The notes below the pieces were generated by a model, which did no database searches, was not told the DNA's origin, and was given only the letters and a program-made list of their open reading frames with translations. Both the position numbers and the translations under genes were made by a program. 64,000 bases of DNA from Reyranella humidisoli (GTDB lineage: Bacteria > Pseudomonadota > Alphaproteobacteria > Reyranellales > Reyranellaceae): contig NZ_JAHOPB010000001.1 in NCBI RefSeq assembly GCF_019039055.1, positions 2,950,001 through 3,014,000 on the forward strand, given 5' to 3'. Of the stretch, positions 44,425 through 53,655 are shown piece after piece (the stretch's first letter is position 1; each line of letters opens with the position of its first letter).

Positions 44425-45300
44425 ATGAATTCAGCGGCACGCCCTTCGCCGATCGCCTGGCTGATCGCGCCGGCCGGGCTGCTGTTCGTGCTGTTCTTCG
44501 TACTGCCGTTCGGCGTGATGACGGCGATGTCTTTCTTTTCCGGCAATCCCGTCACCAACCCGAACGCTTTCCTCACGACGCGCCACTACGAGCGCTTCAT
44601 CTTCGATCCCGCCGGCATCTTCCATGATGCGCTGTGGTCGACCCTGCGCATCGGCCTCATCACGACGGTCATCGCGCTGCTGATCGGCTACCCGCTGGCG
44701 CACTGGATGGCGCGCATGCAGTCGCGACTCGGCCATGCGCTGGTCCTGATGGCGGTGATCGCGCCGATGCTGACCGGCATCGTCGTGCGTACCTTCGCGT
44801 GGATGACGATCCTGCAGGACAAGGGCGTCATCAACACGACCCTCATGCAGTGGGGCCTGATCGAAAAGCCGCTGCCGCTGATGTACAACGAGTTCGGCAC
44901 GATCGTCGCGCTGGTCCATATCTACGTACCCTTCATGGTGCTGACCCTGACCGGGGTGATCGGCCGCATCGACGAGCGGCTGGAGCAGGCGGCGCGCAGC
45001 CTGGGCGCGGGACGTGTCCGGGCCTTCGCCGAAGTGACCCTGCCGCTCAGCCTGCCCGGCATCCTGGCGGGCTCGCTGCTGGTCTTTGCGCTGTCGATCA
45101 GCGCCTATGTCACGCCCTCGCTGATGGGCGGCACCGATGTGCTGACCCTGCCGATGCTGATCGCCCAGCAGGTCGGCACCAGTTTCAACCCCAACTTCGC
45201 GGGTGCCCTCGGCGTGATCCTGCTGCTGGTTTCGCTGGCCATCGTCATTGCCTACAACCGCATCCTCGCGCGGCTTGCGGGCGGGCAGGGAATGGCATGA
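44425..45300 (+). CDS. ABC permease, PotB-type (polyamine/opine family)
   Basis: The 291-residue permease has six helices and the cytoplasmic EAA loop EQAARSLGAGRVRAFAEVTLPLSLPGI, the coupling helix for the ATPase. The N-terminus WLIAPAGLLFVLFFVLPF is typical of PotB/AraM-like permeases. It starts ten bases after HyuA and overlaps the next permease by four bases. It forms the importer with the next three genes. Confidence 0.92.
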   Translation: MNSAARPSPIAWLIAPAGLLFVLFFVLPFGVMTAMSFFSGNPVTNPNAFLTTRHYERFIFDPAGIFHDALWSTLRIGLITTVIALLIGYPLAHWMARMQSRLGHALVLMAVIAPMLTGIVVRTFAWMTILQDKGVINTTLMQWGLIEKPLPLMYNEFGTIVALVHIYVPFMVLTLTGVIGRIDERLEQAARSLGAGRVRAFAEVTLPLSLPGILAGSLLVFALSISAYVTPSLMGGTDVLTLPMLIAQQVGTSFNPNFAGALGVILLLVSLAIVIAYNRILARLAGGQGMA

Positions 45301-46112
45301 GCGCCCAGCCCAACCGCCGGCCGTTCAATCCGGGCCGCGCCGCCTACCTCGCGCTGAACGCGCTGCTGCTTGCGTTCCTGCTGCTGCCGATCGCCATCGT
45401 GCTGGTGTTCGCGCTGAATCCGACGCCCTACATTTCCTTCCCGCCGGTCGGCGTCAGCCTGCGCTGGTTCGAGAAGTTCTTCGGCAGCGCGGAGTTCATG
45501 AACGCGCTCTGGCTGTCGCTGTGGGTGGCGTCGGTGGTGCTGGTCCTGTCGATCCTGATCGGCGGCGCCTGCGCGCTGGCGCTGGCGCGCGGCAACCTGC
45601 CGGGGCGCGCCGTCCTCACAGCCTTCTTCATGTCGCCGCTGATGCTGCCCGCGATCCTGACCGGCCTGGCGTTGTTCCAGGCCTATCTCCTGTCCGGCAT
45701 CGGCCGGCCGGTCTGGGGCCTGATCATGGCCCACACGCTGGTCGCCGTGCCCTACGTCATCCGCACGACGCTTGCGGTGCTGCACAATTTCGACCGGCGA
45801 ATCGAGGAGGCCGCCGCCGTGCTGGGCGCGAGCCCCTTGAGGGTCTTCTTCGAAGTCACCCTGCCGCTGATCCGACCGGGCGTGTTCGCGGGCGGCGTCT
45901 TCGCGTTCATCGTGTCTTTCGATCAGTTCCCGGTTTCGTTGTTCCTGGTGGTGCCCAAGGGCGAGACCCTGCCGGTGGTGCTGTTCAACTACATGAAATT
46001 CGACCTCGACGGCGCCATCGCCGCCGCCTCGATGGTCTCGATCTTGCTCGCATTGTCGGTGGTTCTGGTGCTGGAGAGGCTGATCGGCCTCAAGGCTTAC
46101 GTTAAGCTCTGA
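45297..46112 (+). CDS. ABC permease, PotC-type (polyamine/opine family)
   Basis: The 271-residue permease has six helices and the EAA loop EEAAAVLGASPLRVFFEVTLPLIRPG. It starts at ATG 45297 inside the stop of the first permease. The N-terminal segment FLLLPIAIVLVFALNPTPY and the late FDQFPVSLFLVVP helix are PotC features. With the first permease it builds the heterodimeric channel of a polyamine/opine/Fe-type (family 8 receptor) importer. Confidence 0.92.
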   Translation: MSAQPNRRPFNPGRAAYLALNALLLAFLLLPIAIVLVFALNPTPYISFPPVGVSLRWFEKFFGSAEFMNALWLSLWVASVVLVLSILIGGACALALARGNLPGRAVLTAFFMSPLMLPAILTGLALFQAYLLSGIGRPVWGLIMAHTLVAVPYVIRTTLAVLHNFDRRIEEAAAVLGASPLRVFFEVTLPLIRPGVFAGGVFAFIVSFDQFPVSLFLVVPKGETLPVVLFNYMKFDLDGAIAAASMVSILLALSVVLVLERLIGLKAYVKL

Positions 46113-46135
46113 TGGAAACAAACAGGGGGTTTGCC

Positions 46136-47182
46136 ATGATTACACGTCGCAAAGCGTTGCGTGCCGGTGCGGGTCTTGCGGCCCTCGCCACGGTGGGAGC
46201 ACCGTCGATCCTCCACGCCCAGACAAAGACGCTCAAGATCACGACCTGGGGCGGCAAGTGGGGTGAGATCATGAAGGCCGCCGTGCTGCCGGCCTTTGAA
46301 AAGGAGTTCAAGTGCACGGTGTCGGCCGATCAGGCCTTTCCGTTTCTGCCCAAGCTGCAGGTGAGTTCGAAGAACGACCCGATCTACGACGTGCTGCACA
46401 CCAATTCGAACGAACAGTGGAACGCCGTGACCGAAGGCTTGGTCATGAACAAGATCACGGCCAAGGAAGTGCCCAACGTCGCCGACGTCTATCCCTATGC
46501 GGTGAGCGACAAGATCGTGGGTGTCACGATCTTCACCAGTGCGATCGGTCTCGGCTTCCGGACCGACAAAGGCCTCACCAAGCCGACCTCGTGGAAGGAC
46601 CTGGCCGATCCCAAGCTTGCCGGCTCGCGCGGCGGCTATCTCATCCCGGTGAACAGCCTGGGACAGGCGCACCTGATGATGCTGGGCAAGGTCTACGGCA
46701 AGGGCCTCACCGATCTCGACGCTGCCTACAAGGCGCTCGAGGCGCTGAAGCCGATCAAGCTGGTCGATTTCACCGGACAGATGGAGAAGATGCTGCTGTC
46801 GGCCGAGGTGTCGATGGGCGTCATCCACGATTCGGGCGTCTATCGCTATGAGGGCGCGAACATGCAGCCCGTCGACTTCGCGAGCCCCTCCGAGGGCGTG
46901 CTGGCGCTGGAGCAGGTGCTGAACGTCACGCCGGGCTCCAAGGTCAAGGAACTGGCCTTCGCCTATATCGACTACATGCTGCGGCCCGACGTGCAGAAGC
47001 TGCTGGCCGAGGCGGTATGGTATTCGCCGGCCAACAAGAAGGTGAAGCTCGAAGCCAAGTACGACGCTAAGCTCCTGACCACGCCGGAGAAGGTGGCGAC
47101 GCTGATCCAGCCCGACTGGAAGTGGTACAATGCCCGCCGCGAGGACATCGACGCTCGCGTCACGAAGATCCTGAAAGGGTAG
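46136..47182 (+). CDS. Periplasmic solute-binding protein, PotD/SBP_bac_8 type
   Basis: The 348-residue receptor has a twin-arginine leader ([23 protein letters not shown], ending ILHAQT). The mature part begins [26 protein letters not shown] and contains [21 protein letters not shown] and the closing [17 protein letters not shown] of extracellular solute-binding family 8. ATG 46136 with AGGGGGT ahead is preferred over the in-frame ATG at 46112, which overlaps the permease stop. It delivers the ligand to the PotBC-like channel. The family holds polyamines, opines and mannopine; the operon suggests a hydantoin-like ligand here. Confidence 0.92.
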   Translation: MITRRKALRAGAGLAALATVGAPSILHAQTKTLKITTWGGKWGEIMKAAVLPAFEKEFKCTVSADQAFPFLPKLQVSSKNDPIYDVLHTNSNEQWNAVTEGLVMNKITAKEVPNVADVYPYAVSDKIVGVTIFTSAIGLGFRTDKGLTKPTSWKDLADPKLAGSRGGYLIPVNSLGQAHLMMLGKVYGKGLTDLDAAYKALEALKPIKLVDFTGQMEKMLLSAEVSMGVIHDSGVYRYEGANMQPVDFASPSEGVLALEQVLNVTPGSKVKELAFAYIDYMLRPDVQKLLAEAVWYSPANKKVKLEAKYDAKLLTTPEKVATLIQPDWKWYNARREDIDARVTKILKG

Positions 47183-47199
47183 TGGCAGAGCGTGCGTTC

Positions 47200-48180
47200 A
47201 TGACTTCCGCCGCCATCAAGCTCGACCAGGTGACCAAGACGTTCGACGGCCGCGTGATGGCCGTCGACGCGGTCACGCTCGACATCGCCGCGGGCGAGTT
47301 CTTCTCGCTGCTGGGACCTTCCGGCTGCGGCAAGACGACGAGCCTGCGCATGATCGCGGGCTTCGAGCATCCCGATTCGGGTCGCGTCCATGTCGGCGGC
47401 AAGGACATCACCGATCTTCCCGTGCACAAGCGGGACATGGGCATGGTGTTCCAGTCCTATGCCCTGTTCCCACATCGCACCGTGGCGGAGAACGTGGCCT
47501 TCGGCCTGCGCATGCGGGACGTTGCGAAGCCCGAGATCGAGCGGCGCGTCGCGGCGGCGCTGGCGCAGGTGGCGCTGACGGGGCTCGAGACGCGCAAGCC
47601 CGGTCAGCTCTCCGGCGGCCAGCAGCAGCGCGTGGCGCTCGCCCGCGCACTGGTCGTCGAGCCGCCGGTGCTGCTCTGCGACGAGCCGCTGGGCGCGCTC
47701 GACCGCAAGCTGCGCCAGCAGATGCAGTTCGAGCTGAAGGAATTGCAGAAGCGCCTCGGCGTCACCCTGGTCTTCGTGACGCACGACCAGGAAGAGGCGC
47801 TCGCCATGAGCGACCGTATCGCCGTGATGAACGGCGGCAGGGTCGAGCAGGTCGGCACGCCGACCGAAATCTACGAGCGCCCGCGGACGCGCTTCGTCGC
47901 GGACTTCATCGGCGAGATCAACATCCTGGAAGAGGGTGGACGTCCGCGCGCGCTGCGGCCCGAGAAGATCCGGCTGGTCGCGCCCGACGGCGCGCGCGTG
48001 GCCGGAACTGTCGAGACGGCGAACTATCTCGGTGGTTCGACACTCCTGCGCGTCCGTCCCGTCGCAGGAGCCTCGATGCTGGTGCGCGAGACGCATGCTG
48101 GCGAGCGGGCGTCCCGCGCGCCCGGCGATGCGGTGGGCCTTGCCTGGAATGATACCGACGCGGTTGCCCTGGAGGGCTGA
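47200..48180 (+). CDS. ABC transporter ATPase, PotA-type with TOBE domain
   Basis: The 326-residue ATPase has Walker A GPSGCGKT (39-46), Q-loop [10 protein letters not shown], signature LSGGQ (137-141), Walker B LLCDEP (158-163) and H-loop VTHDQEE. A C-terminal TOBE_2 domain (about 235-325) follows, as in PotA/FbpC. ATG 47200 is the conservative start. A GTG at 47182 with GAAAGGG ahead, overlapping the receptor stop, is a serious alternative that adds six residues. It drives the importer made by the three preceding genes. Confidence 0.93.
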   Translation: MTSAAIKLDQVTKTFDGRVMAVDAVTLDIAAGEFFSLLGPSGCGKTTSLRMIAGFEHPDSGRVHVGGKDITDLPVHKRDMGMVFQSYALFPHRTVAENVAFGLRMRDVAKPEIERRVAAALAQVALTGLETRKPGQLSGGQQQRVALARALVVEPPVLLCDEPLGALDRKLRQQMQFELKELQKRLGVTLVFVTHDQEEALAMSDRIAVMNGGRVEQVGTPTEIYERPRTRFVADFIGEINILEEGGRPRALRPEKIRLVAPDGARVAGTVETANYLGGSTLLRVRPVAGASMLVRETHAGERASRAPGDAVGLAWNDTDAVALEG

Positions 48181-48183
48181 GCC

Positions 48184-48858
48184 ATGAGCATGCTGGGGAT
48201 CGTCACCATCGGCCAGGCGCCGCGCGATGACATCGTCGCGCTGTTCGCGGCCCAGGCGCCGCCGGGAACGAAGGTGGTCCTGCGCGGGGCGCTCGACGGC
48301 CTCAGCGACGAAGAGGTCGACGCGCTGCCGCCGCTCAGCGGCGCCGACACCCTCTACACCCGCCTGCGCGGCGGTCGGGACGTGAAGATTTCCAAGCTGG
48401 CGGTGATCGCCCGCTCGCCCGCGACGCTGGCCAGGCTGCGCGCCGACGGCTGCGATGCGATCGTCTATGCCTGCACTGGCGAGTTTCCGCCAATGGAGGG
48501 GGATGCCGGCGTACTGTTTCCGTCGCGGGTGCTGAGCGGCATCGCCGAGGGCCTGTTGCCGCGCGGCAGGCTCGGCCTGCTCGTGCCGTTCGCCGAGCAG
48601 GGCGAGAAGCTCGCCACCAAGTGGGCGCGCAGCGGCGTCGACGTTACCGTTGAGGCGCTTGTGCCGAGTGCGTCACCGGAAGAGGCTGCCGCGGTCGCGC
48701 GACGTCTCGCGGCAACGCGGCCCGATCTCGTCGCCCTCGACTGCATGAGCTATGCGCCGGCCATCAAGGCCGCGGTGAAGGCCGAGGTGAAGGTGCCGAC
48801 CCTGCTCGCCATCACGGCGACGGGCCGAGTGCTGCGCGAACTGCTGGACGACAATTAG
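48184..48858 (+). CDS. AroM family protein
   Basis: The 224-residue AroM-family protein has the signature LGIVTIGQAPRDDIVALF, the ARSPATLARLRADGCDAIVYACTGEFP block and ALDCMSYAPAIKAAV late. AroM was first seen as a small gene next to shikimate kinase in enterobacteria and its role is still unproven. The fold resembles Asp/Glu/hydantoin racemases, with candidate Cys in YACTGEF and DCMSY matching the two-cysteine layout. It starts three bases after the ATPase stop, last in the operon. A racemase-like step on the operon substrate is a fair inference. Confidence 0.85.
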   Translation: MSMLGIVTIGQAPRDDIVALFAAQAPPGTKVVLRGALDGLSDEEVDALPPLSGADTLYTRLRGGRDVKISKLAVIARSPATLARLRADGCDAIVYACTGEFPPMEGDAGVLFPSRVLSGIAEGLLPRGRLGLLVPFAEQGEKLATKWARSGVDVTVEALVPSASPEEAAAVARRLAATRPDLVALDCMSYAPAIKAAVKAEVKVPTLLAITATGRVLRELLDDN

Positions 48859-49238
48859 GAGCCGCTGCCGACGGTGAAGGGTATCTCGCCGTCGACCTGC
48901 GGCGAGCCGCCGATCAGCCAGTGCAGGCTGTAGCGGCCGGGTGCCAGGGTCGGGGCGCGGGCGAACAGAACGTCGGGTGCCGATTCGAGTCGCGGGTGCA
49001 GGACTTCGATGACCCGTCCATCCCGCTTGATGGTGAGACGGGAATCCTCATGGTCGACCGGCCGGCTGAACCGCACGTAGAAGGCGCTGCTGCGCCCGCC
49101 GATCACGGCATTCGCCTGTGGCGCTGACTCCAGGACCCGGAGTTCCTCGGCGCGCGCCGGGCCGATGAAGGCGAGCAGGATGGCGGGGGCGCCGGCAAGA
49201 AGGGAGTGTCGTCGCGTGATCATGATGCGCGACTTCAT
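48855..49238 (-). CDS. CopC-domain protein lacking the usual copper ligands
   Basis: The 127-residue exported protein has a leader with RR and a hydrophobic core (MITRRHSLLAGAPAILLAFIGPARA) and a CopC-type beta barrel (LESAPQANAVIGG, FYVRFSRPVD, GRYSLHWLIGG). CopC binds copper through an N-terminal His after cleavage and a late D-x-H. Here the mature end would read EELRVLES with no His, and the late motif reads GSPQVDG. Copper binding is therefore doubtful. ATG 49238 and the ATG at 49223 (MITRRHS) are both possible starts. It converges with the AroM gene with a four-base overlap. Confidence 0.8.
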   Translation of the reverse strand: MKSRIMITRRHSLLAGAPAILLAFIGPARAEELRVLESAPQANAVIGGRSSAFYVRFSRPVDHEDSRLTIKRDGRVIEVLHPRLESAPDVLFARAPTLAPGRYSLHWLIGGSPQVDGEIPFTVGSGS

Positions 49239-49259
49239 CGCATGGCGGCGCCGTCCTGC

Positions 49260-52200
49260 CTAGATGAGCCACCCATGTCCCGCGGTGCTGGTGAAGTCGA
49301 GCTGGACGACGAGGTCGTTGAAGTCGCGGTCGCCGCCGCCGTAGAGGTCTTCCCAACCCCAGGTGTTGGCGCCGTAGTTCCACAGGTGTGCGACATTCTC
49401 GCCGCCGACCACTTCGTTGGCCTGGCTGAAGGCCCAGAAGGTGTCGTCGTTGGTCACGTTCGTGAGCTGCATGGCGATCAAATCGCCGGCATCGACGCCG
49501 GTGATCTGCGCCTGCCCGGCATTGCCATCGCCGGGGCCGGCAATGGTCGTGCCGCCGCCCGTGACGGCATAGGCTCGGGTCGCCGCGGCGGCGGCATAGC
49601 CGGCCTGGCCGGGGGCGAGTCCGCCGATCGTGCCATTGTAGTCGTCGACCTCGTAGAGCATCAGCGAGAGGTCGGCGCCGGCAACCTGGCGCATGCGCAC
49701 GACGACGGTGAAGTCGTCGGCGCCGTTTGCCGTCTCCGCGACCGCGACCGACTGTGCGAGGCGCACCGTGTTACCGCTGTCGGCATAGAAATCGGCGAAG
49801 CCGGACGAGGCACTGAGGCTGGCCTGCGCGGCGACCGTTGTGTTGCCGTTGAAGGTGACCGACACGCTGTCGCCGGACGCGACCACGGCCTGGGTGAGGC
49901 TGCCCTGGGCCTGGCCGTCGAACAGTGCCAGCAGGTCGCTGTCGAAGTCGCTCTGCAGCGATTGCTGCGCGAGCTGGCTGGTCCAAGCGTAGGGGCCGTG
50001 GGCGGTGCTGCTGGCATCCGTCGTGTCGGTGCCGGTTTGCACGGCGACCGTGGCCGACGCCGTCGCGGTGGTCTGCAGCAGCAGGGTCTGCGCGGTGCCG
50101 CTGGTCCAGCCGCCCGTGCCGTTGGAGTCGATCAGGTCGGGCACGCTGCCAAAATAGATCTGCGAATGGGCGATCTCGGTGAGCGCGCGCGCCAGCAGCA
50201 CGCCGTTGGGGGTACCCAGCCCCGTCACCAGGTCGTAGCCCGACGCGGCCGAATAGCCGTAGCCGGTCGGCGTGATGTCGACGCCGTCGCTGGTGTAGCC
50301 GCCGCCGTAGAGGAAAGAGGAAGTGCTGTTGCCGATGGTGATGTCGCTGAACGAGGCCGGCGATATGACCGCGGCGGTGTAGAGCAGGTCGTTCATGTAG
50401 CCCAGGTTGGGCAGGCCCTGGTCCGTGAAGACGGCATTGATCTGCGAGGCCAGGCTGGCCCAGAGCGGCGTCGCCGCGCTGGTGCCGTCATCGTTCTGGT
50501 TCTCGGTCATGGCCGCATTCGGCACGACGTAGAGCATGTTGCCGCCGGCGTTGGCCGAGACGTCGGGGATGCCACGCCCCGGTTGCTGCGAGGGATCCGA
50601 CGTCATGGGATCGAGCCCGAAGGCGACCTGGTAGGCGGGCGCAAGCTGGCTGATATCGACGCCGCTCGCGCCGGTGTTGTTGTGGATGTAGCCGGTGCCG
50701 CGAGGATTGGCGATCGAGGTGCCGTCGACGTAGTAACGGTTCCACACCGTCTCGACGAGGCGGTTCGCGTCACCACTGGCCGGGAGCTGCATCAAGCCGC
50801 CGGCGATCAGTTGCCAGAGCGTCGGAAGGTCGCCTGCGTTCGCGTCGTCGACCAGGTCGCTCAGCGTGCTGTCGCCCTGCGCGGCGGACCCGGTGCTGAT
50901 CGATGTGCCCCCGACGATGACCGCGTACGGGCTGTTGTGTGTGGAGCTGGCGTTGGGCAGTCCGTTGCCGAAGGTCTCGCCCGAGCCGCCGTCGCCGGCA
51001 TCGTTGAACACCGAGATGTTGCGCAGCGCGGCGTCGACATAGAGCCCGTTCGACGCGATCAGGAAGGGCGAACCGGGTGCCGACAGCGACGCATAATTGA
51101 ACGACGAGGTGATGACCGCGGGATTGTTGATCGTGTCCCAGAAGGCCGACTGGTAGGCGGTGAAGGCATTGCCGTGGGCGCCGTTGGCCGTTCCGGAGCC
51201 GGCGTAGACGACCAGCGTGCTCTGCGGATTGACGGCCGTCACGACGCCGACGTCGAGCGAGCGTTCGCCGGCGGGATTGAAGGCGGTGGGCGAACTGGGC
51301 GTCGGATACTCCTGTCCGCCGCCGGCCACGGAGATTACGTTGGCCGAGGTCGATATGCCCATCGAGGTGCGATAGGCGTCGAGCGCGGCCTGGAAGCCCG
51401 ACCCGGTCGGATCGCCGGGCAGCGCCGTACCGACGCCGGGCTCGACCAACCCGATGGCGCCGGTCATCACCGCGTCGGGCGAGGTCGGATCCCAGAGAGA
51501 GCCCGCGAGAGGGAAGTTGTAATAGTCCTGTGCAATCGTCTGCGGATTGGCGTTGACCGTCGCGGTGCCGGCGGAATTGCCAGGGCTCTGCCAGCCCTGG
51601 GGCAGGGTGACGCCTGGCGTCGGCGGCGGGGCGTAGTCCGGATACTGACCAAAATCACCGGAATCGAACCACAGGCCGGTGACGCCATTGTCGGCGAGCT
51701 CGGCCGGCAGCGAGAGGTTGCCGCTCCAGTAGTGGACGGTCTGGGTGCCGGTGCCTGGAGACGGCGACGCGACGTCGACCGTCATCAACGTCGCACCGGG
51801 GCCGAACAGCGTCGTGAAATTGTCCTGGGTGACATTGACCCAGATGGTCCGCGATTCGGGCGAGGAGATGTATTGCGCGTCGGCCGTCCCACCGATGTCG
51901 TAAGTCGTGATGTGGAGATCGGCGAGGGCGCTCACGACGTTCGTGTAAGCCGTCGGATCGGCGCCGTAGGTCGACCATATCGCTCCCTGGTCGGCGAGGG
52001 CCGCCTGCCGCGTCGCCCAGTTCGAGGCCAGCAGATCCGTGGGATCGTTTGCGCGGTCGAGGACCAGCGCCACGTTGATCGAGAAGGTCGATAGCGGCGT
52101 GCCGCCGCTCGGCGCGTCGGCGTTGGTGCGCCAGCTCGCGAAATCGAGGTAACTCGAATTCGCCAGTTCTACATAGGTGGGCATGGCGTCTGTTTGCGTC

Positions 52201-52268
52201 CGGCGGATGTTTGAAGGGAGGCTGTCGCTCAGCATAACGAGCGCGGACATGTGGGCAATATGGGCCAC
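49260..52268 (-). CDS. Sedolisin (S53) protease with C-terminal DUF4114 domain
   Basis: This protein of up to 1002 residues has a pro-kumamolisin-like part (about 60-165), then a sedolisin catalytic domain. Catalytic E335 and D339 are in GERSLDVG, the oxyanion D426 in AGDGG, VGGTS at 453-457, PDVSANA at 568, and nucleophile S597 in DGTSAATPLW. The calcium-site region GYDLVTGLGTPNG closes the domain. After a Thr/Ala-rich linker, residues about 830-1002 form a DUF4114-type domain ending WEDLYGGGDRDFNDLVVQL. No Sec or Tat signal is visible, so export by a type I or other route is likely. The start is uncertain (52268, 52235 or 52184). Sedolisins cut peptides at acid pH. Confidence 0.88.
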   Translation of the reverse strand: MAHIAHMSALVMLSDSLPSNIRRTQTDAMPTYVELANSSYLDFASWRTNADAPSGGTPLSTFSINVALVLDRANDPTDLLASNWATRQAALADQGAIWSTYGADPTAYTNVVSALADLHITTYDIGGTADAQYISSPESRTIWVNVTQDNFTTLFGPGATLMTVDVASPSPGTGTQTVHYWSGNLSLPAELADNGVTGLWFDSGDFGQYPDYAPPPTPGVTLPQGWQSPGNSAGTATVNANPQTIAQDYYNFPLAGSLWDPTSPDAVMTGAIGLVEPGVGTALPGDPTGSGFQAALDAYRTSMGISTSANVISVAGGGQEYPTPSSPTAFNPAGERSLDVGVVTAVNPQSTLVVYAGSGTANGAHGNAFTAYQSAFWDTINNPAVITSSFNYASLSAPGSPFLIASNGLYVDAALRNISVFNDAGDGGSGETFGNGLPNASSTHNSPYAVIVGGTSISTGSAAQGDSTLSDLVDDANAGDLPTLWQLIAGGLMQLPASGDANRLVETVWNRYYVDGTSIANPRGTGYIHNNTGASGVDISQLAPAYQVAFGLDPMTSDPSQQPGRGIPDVSANAGGNMLYVVPNAAMTENQNDDGTSAATPLWASLASQINAVFTDQGLPNLGYMNDLLYTAAVISPASFSDITIGNSTSSFLYGGGYTSDGVDITPTGYGYSAASGYDLVTGLGTPNGVLLARALTEIAHSQIYFGSVPDLIDSNGTGGWTSGTAQTLLLQTTATASATVAVQTGTDTTDASSTAHGPYAWTSQLAQQSLQSDFDSDLLALFDGQAQGSLTQAVVASGDSVSVTFNGNTTVAAQASLSASSGFADFYADSGNTVRLAQSVAVAETANGADDFTVVVRMRQVAGADLSLMLYEVDDYNGTIGGLAPGQAGYAAAAATRAYAVTGGGTTIAGPGDGNAGQAQITGVDAGDLIAMQLTNVTNDDTFWAFSQANEVVGGENVAHLWNYGANTWGWEDLYGGGDRDFNDLVVQLDFTSTAGHGWLI

Positions 52269-52322
52269 CGGCGCACGGCGGCATCGCGTTGTGTACGGCG
52301 CGTGACGGAGAAGCCTCCGCGC

Positions 52323-52910
52323 CTAGTCGCGCTCCATCACGCGCTCCAGCCGCCGCGTCAGGAACCAGCCGAGAAGCAGGAAGGCGACCAGCATCGCGAG
52401 GCCGAATGCTGACAGCGCATCGCTCATCGTCCTGTCGGAGACGTATCCGAAAGCGTAGCCCGTCGACACGGCGATCCCGGCCCACAGGCCGGCGCCGATG
52501 AAATTCAGAGCGAGGAAGCGAGGCCAGCCGAGCGTCGAGGCGCCATACGCGAAGCCCGCGACGTTGCGGATGATCCGCGGGTAGCGGTGGATGAGGATCA
52601 TCCAGACATGATGGCGGTTGGCGAGCCGCGCCGCGGTCTCAACGGCGCGCTGTAGTCTCGGGAAGGAGCCAAGCCAGCGCGTGCCGAAGCGGCGGCCGAC
52701 CCAGAAACGCACCACATCGCCGGCGAAGGTCCCCGCCCAGCATCCCGCCAGCGCCTGCTCGTAGCCTAGCGCACCGGCCTGAGCGGCATAGCCTGCGAAA
52801 ATCGCCAGCAGGAGACTGTTGGCCATCGAATAGAGGGTGAGGAAGGCGTAGGCGGCGTCGCCGTGCTGGCGGATGAAATCCAGGAAGGATGCGAGATCGC
52901 CAGCGAACAT
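52323..52910 (-). CDS. DedA/VTT-family membrane protein
   Basis: The 195-residue protein has the VTT (SNARE-associated) domain with the family's re-entrant pattern: FAGDVVRFWVGRRFG, RLANRHHVWMILIHRYPRIIRNVAGFAYG and a final helix. DedA proteins flip lipid carriers or keep membrane potential and envelope balance. It has about five hydrophobic segments. The conserved F-x-R-(F/Y)-x-P-x-x-R motif is partly kept as IHRYPRIIRN. AGGGA lies ahead of ATG 52910. It lies downstream of the OmpA terminator and just upstream of the sedolisin gene on the same strand. Confidence 0.87.
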   Translation of the reverse strand: MFAGDLASFLDFIRQHGDAAYAFLTLYSMANSLLLAIFAGYAAQAGALGYEQALAGCWAGTFAGDVVRFWVGRRFGTRWLGSFPRLQRAVETAARLANRHHVWMILIHRYPRIIRNVAGFAYGASTLGWPRFLALNFIGAGLWAGIAVSTGYAFGYVSDRTMSDALSAFGLAMLVAFLLLGWFLTRRLERVMERD

Positions 52911-52924
52911 CGTCCCTGCCTACA

Positions 52925-52960
52925 ACGAAAAAGGCGGCCCCGCGAGGGGCCGCCTTTCGT
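52925..52960 (-). terminator. Intrinsic terminator after the OmpA lipoprotein gene
   Basis: An 11-base stem AAGGCGGCCCC (52931-52941) pairs with GGGGCCGCCTT (52946-52956) over GCGA. On the minus strand it is followed by a TTTTTCG tract, so it ends leftward transcription from the OmpA gene before the DedA start. Confidence 0.9.
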
Positions 52961-52980
52961 CGTATTTCAGCAGTCAGAGC

Positions 52981-53655
52981 TTAGGACGGGCCGATCGGAC
53001 GGCCGGGCCAGCGATAACCCGGAGCCGGCAGCGGGATCTTCGCCGAGATCAGGGCGTCCTCGAGCGGCGGGATGCCGGCGGCGTAGTCGCCCGCGTCACA
53101 CTTTGCCATGGCGGCCGCCGCACGCTCTTCGACCTGCGAGGTGCGATACTGGCGGTACTTGTCGCTCAGCGCCTTGCAGTAAGAGCGGGGATCCGAGAAC
53201 ACGGTGCTCACCGTGGTCTGGCCGCCGACGACGATCTCGACGCGACGGTTCTGCGGCTCGCGCACGTTGTCGCCGGTCTGGACCAGCAGGCCTTCCTCGC
53301 CACGGCCGTTGACCGTGATCGCGGTCGCCGGCACGCCTTCGCGCACGAGCTGTTCCTTGACCGAGTTCGCGCGGCGCAGCGACAGCGCCATGTTGTACTG
53401 CGGCGAGCCCGACGTGTCGGTGTGACCGGTGGCGACGATGTTGGCAGCGCCGCGGGTCTTGTAGGCCTGGGCGGCCTGGCGGACCGTGTCGACGGCCTGG
53501 CTGGTCAGGTTGGAACGGTCCCAATCGAAGAAGACCATGAAGGTCTGCGCCTGGACCGGCGGCGGCGGCGGGGGAGGCGGCGGCGGAGGCGGCTCCGACG
53601 CGCAAGCGCCCAACAGGAATGTCGCCGCGGCGACGACCAGGAGTTTCTTCAGCAT
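52981..53655 (-). CDS. OmpA-family outer-membrane lipoprotein
   Basis: The 224-residue lipoprotein has lipobox LLGAC (C18) and a run of twelve prolines just after it. An OmpA C-terminal peptidoglycan-binding domain (about 37-145) follows with FFDWDRSNLTSQA, ATGHTDTSGSPQYN, SLRRANSVKEQL and the late NRRVEIV. Asp and Arg of the diaminopimelate site are present. A further C-terminal stretch of about 75 residues carries two cysteines. ATG 53655 has GAGGGA upstream. It anchors the outer membrane to the cell wall, as in Pal-like proteins; no tol genes are next to it. Confidence 0.9.
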   Translation of the reverse strand: MLKKLLVVAAATFLLGACASEPPPPPPPPPPPPVQAQTFMVFFDWDRSNLTSQAVDTVRQAAQAYKTRGAANIVATGHTDTSGSPQYNMALSLRRANSVKEQLVREGVPATAITVNGRGEEGLLVQTGDNVREPQNRRVEIVVGGQTTVSTVFSDPRSYCKALSDKYRQYRTSQVEERAAAAMAKCDAGDYAAGIPPLEDALISAKIPLPAPGYRWPGRPIGPS

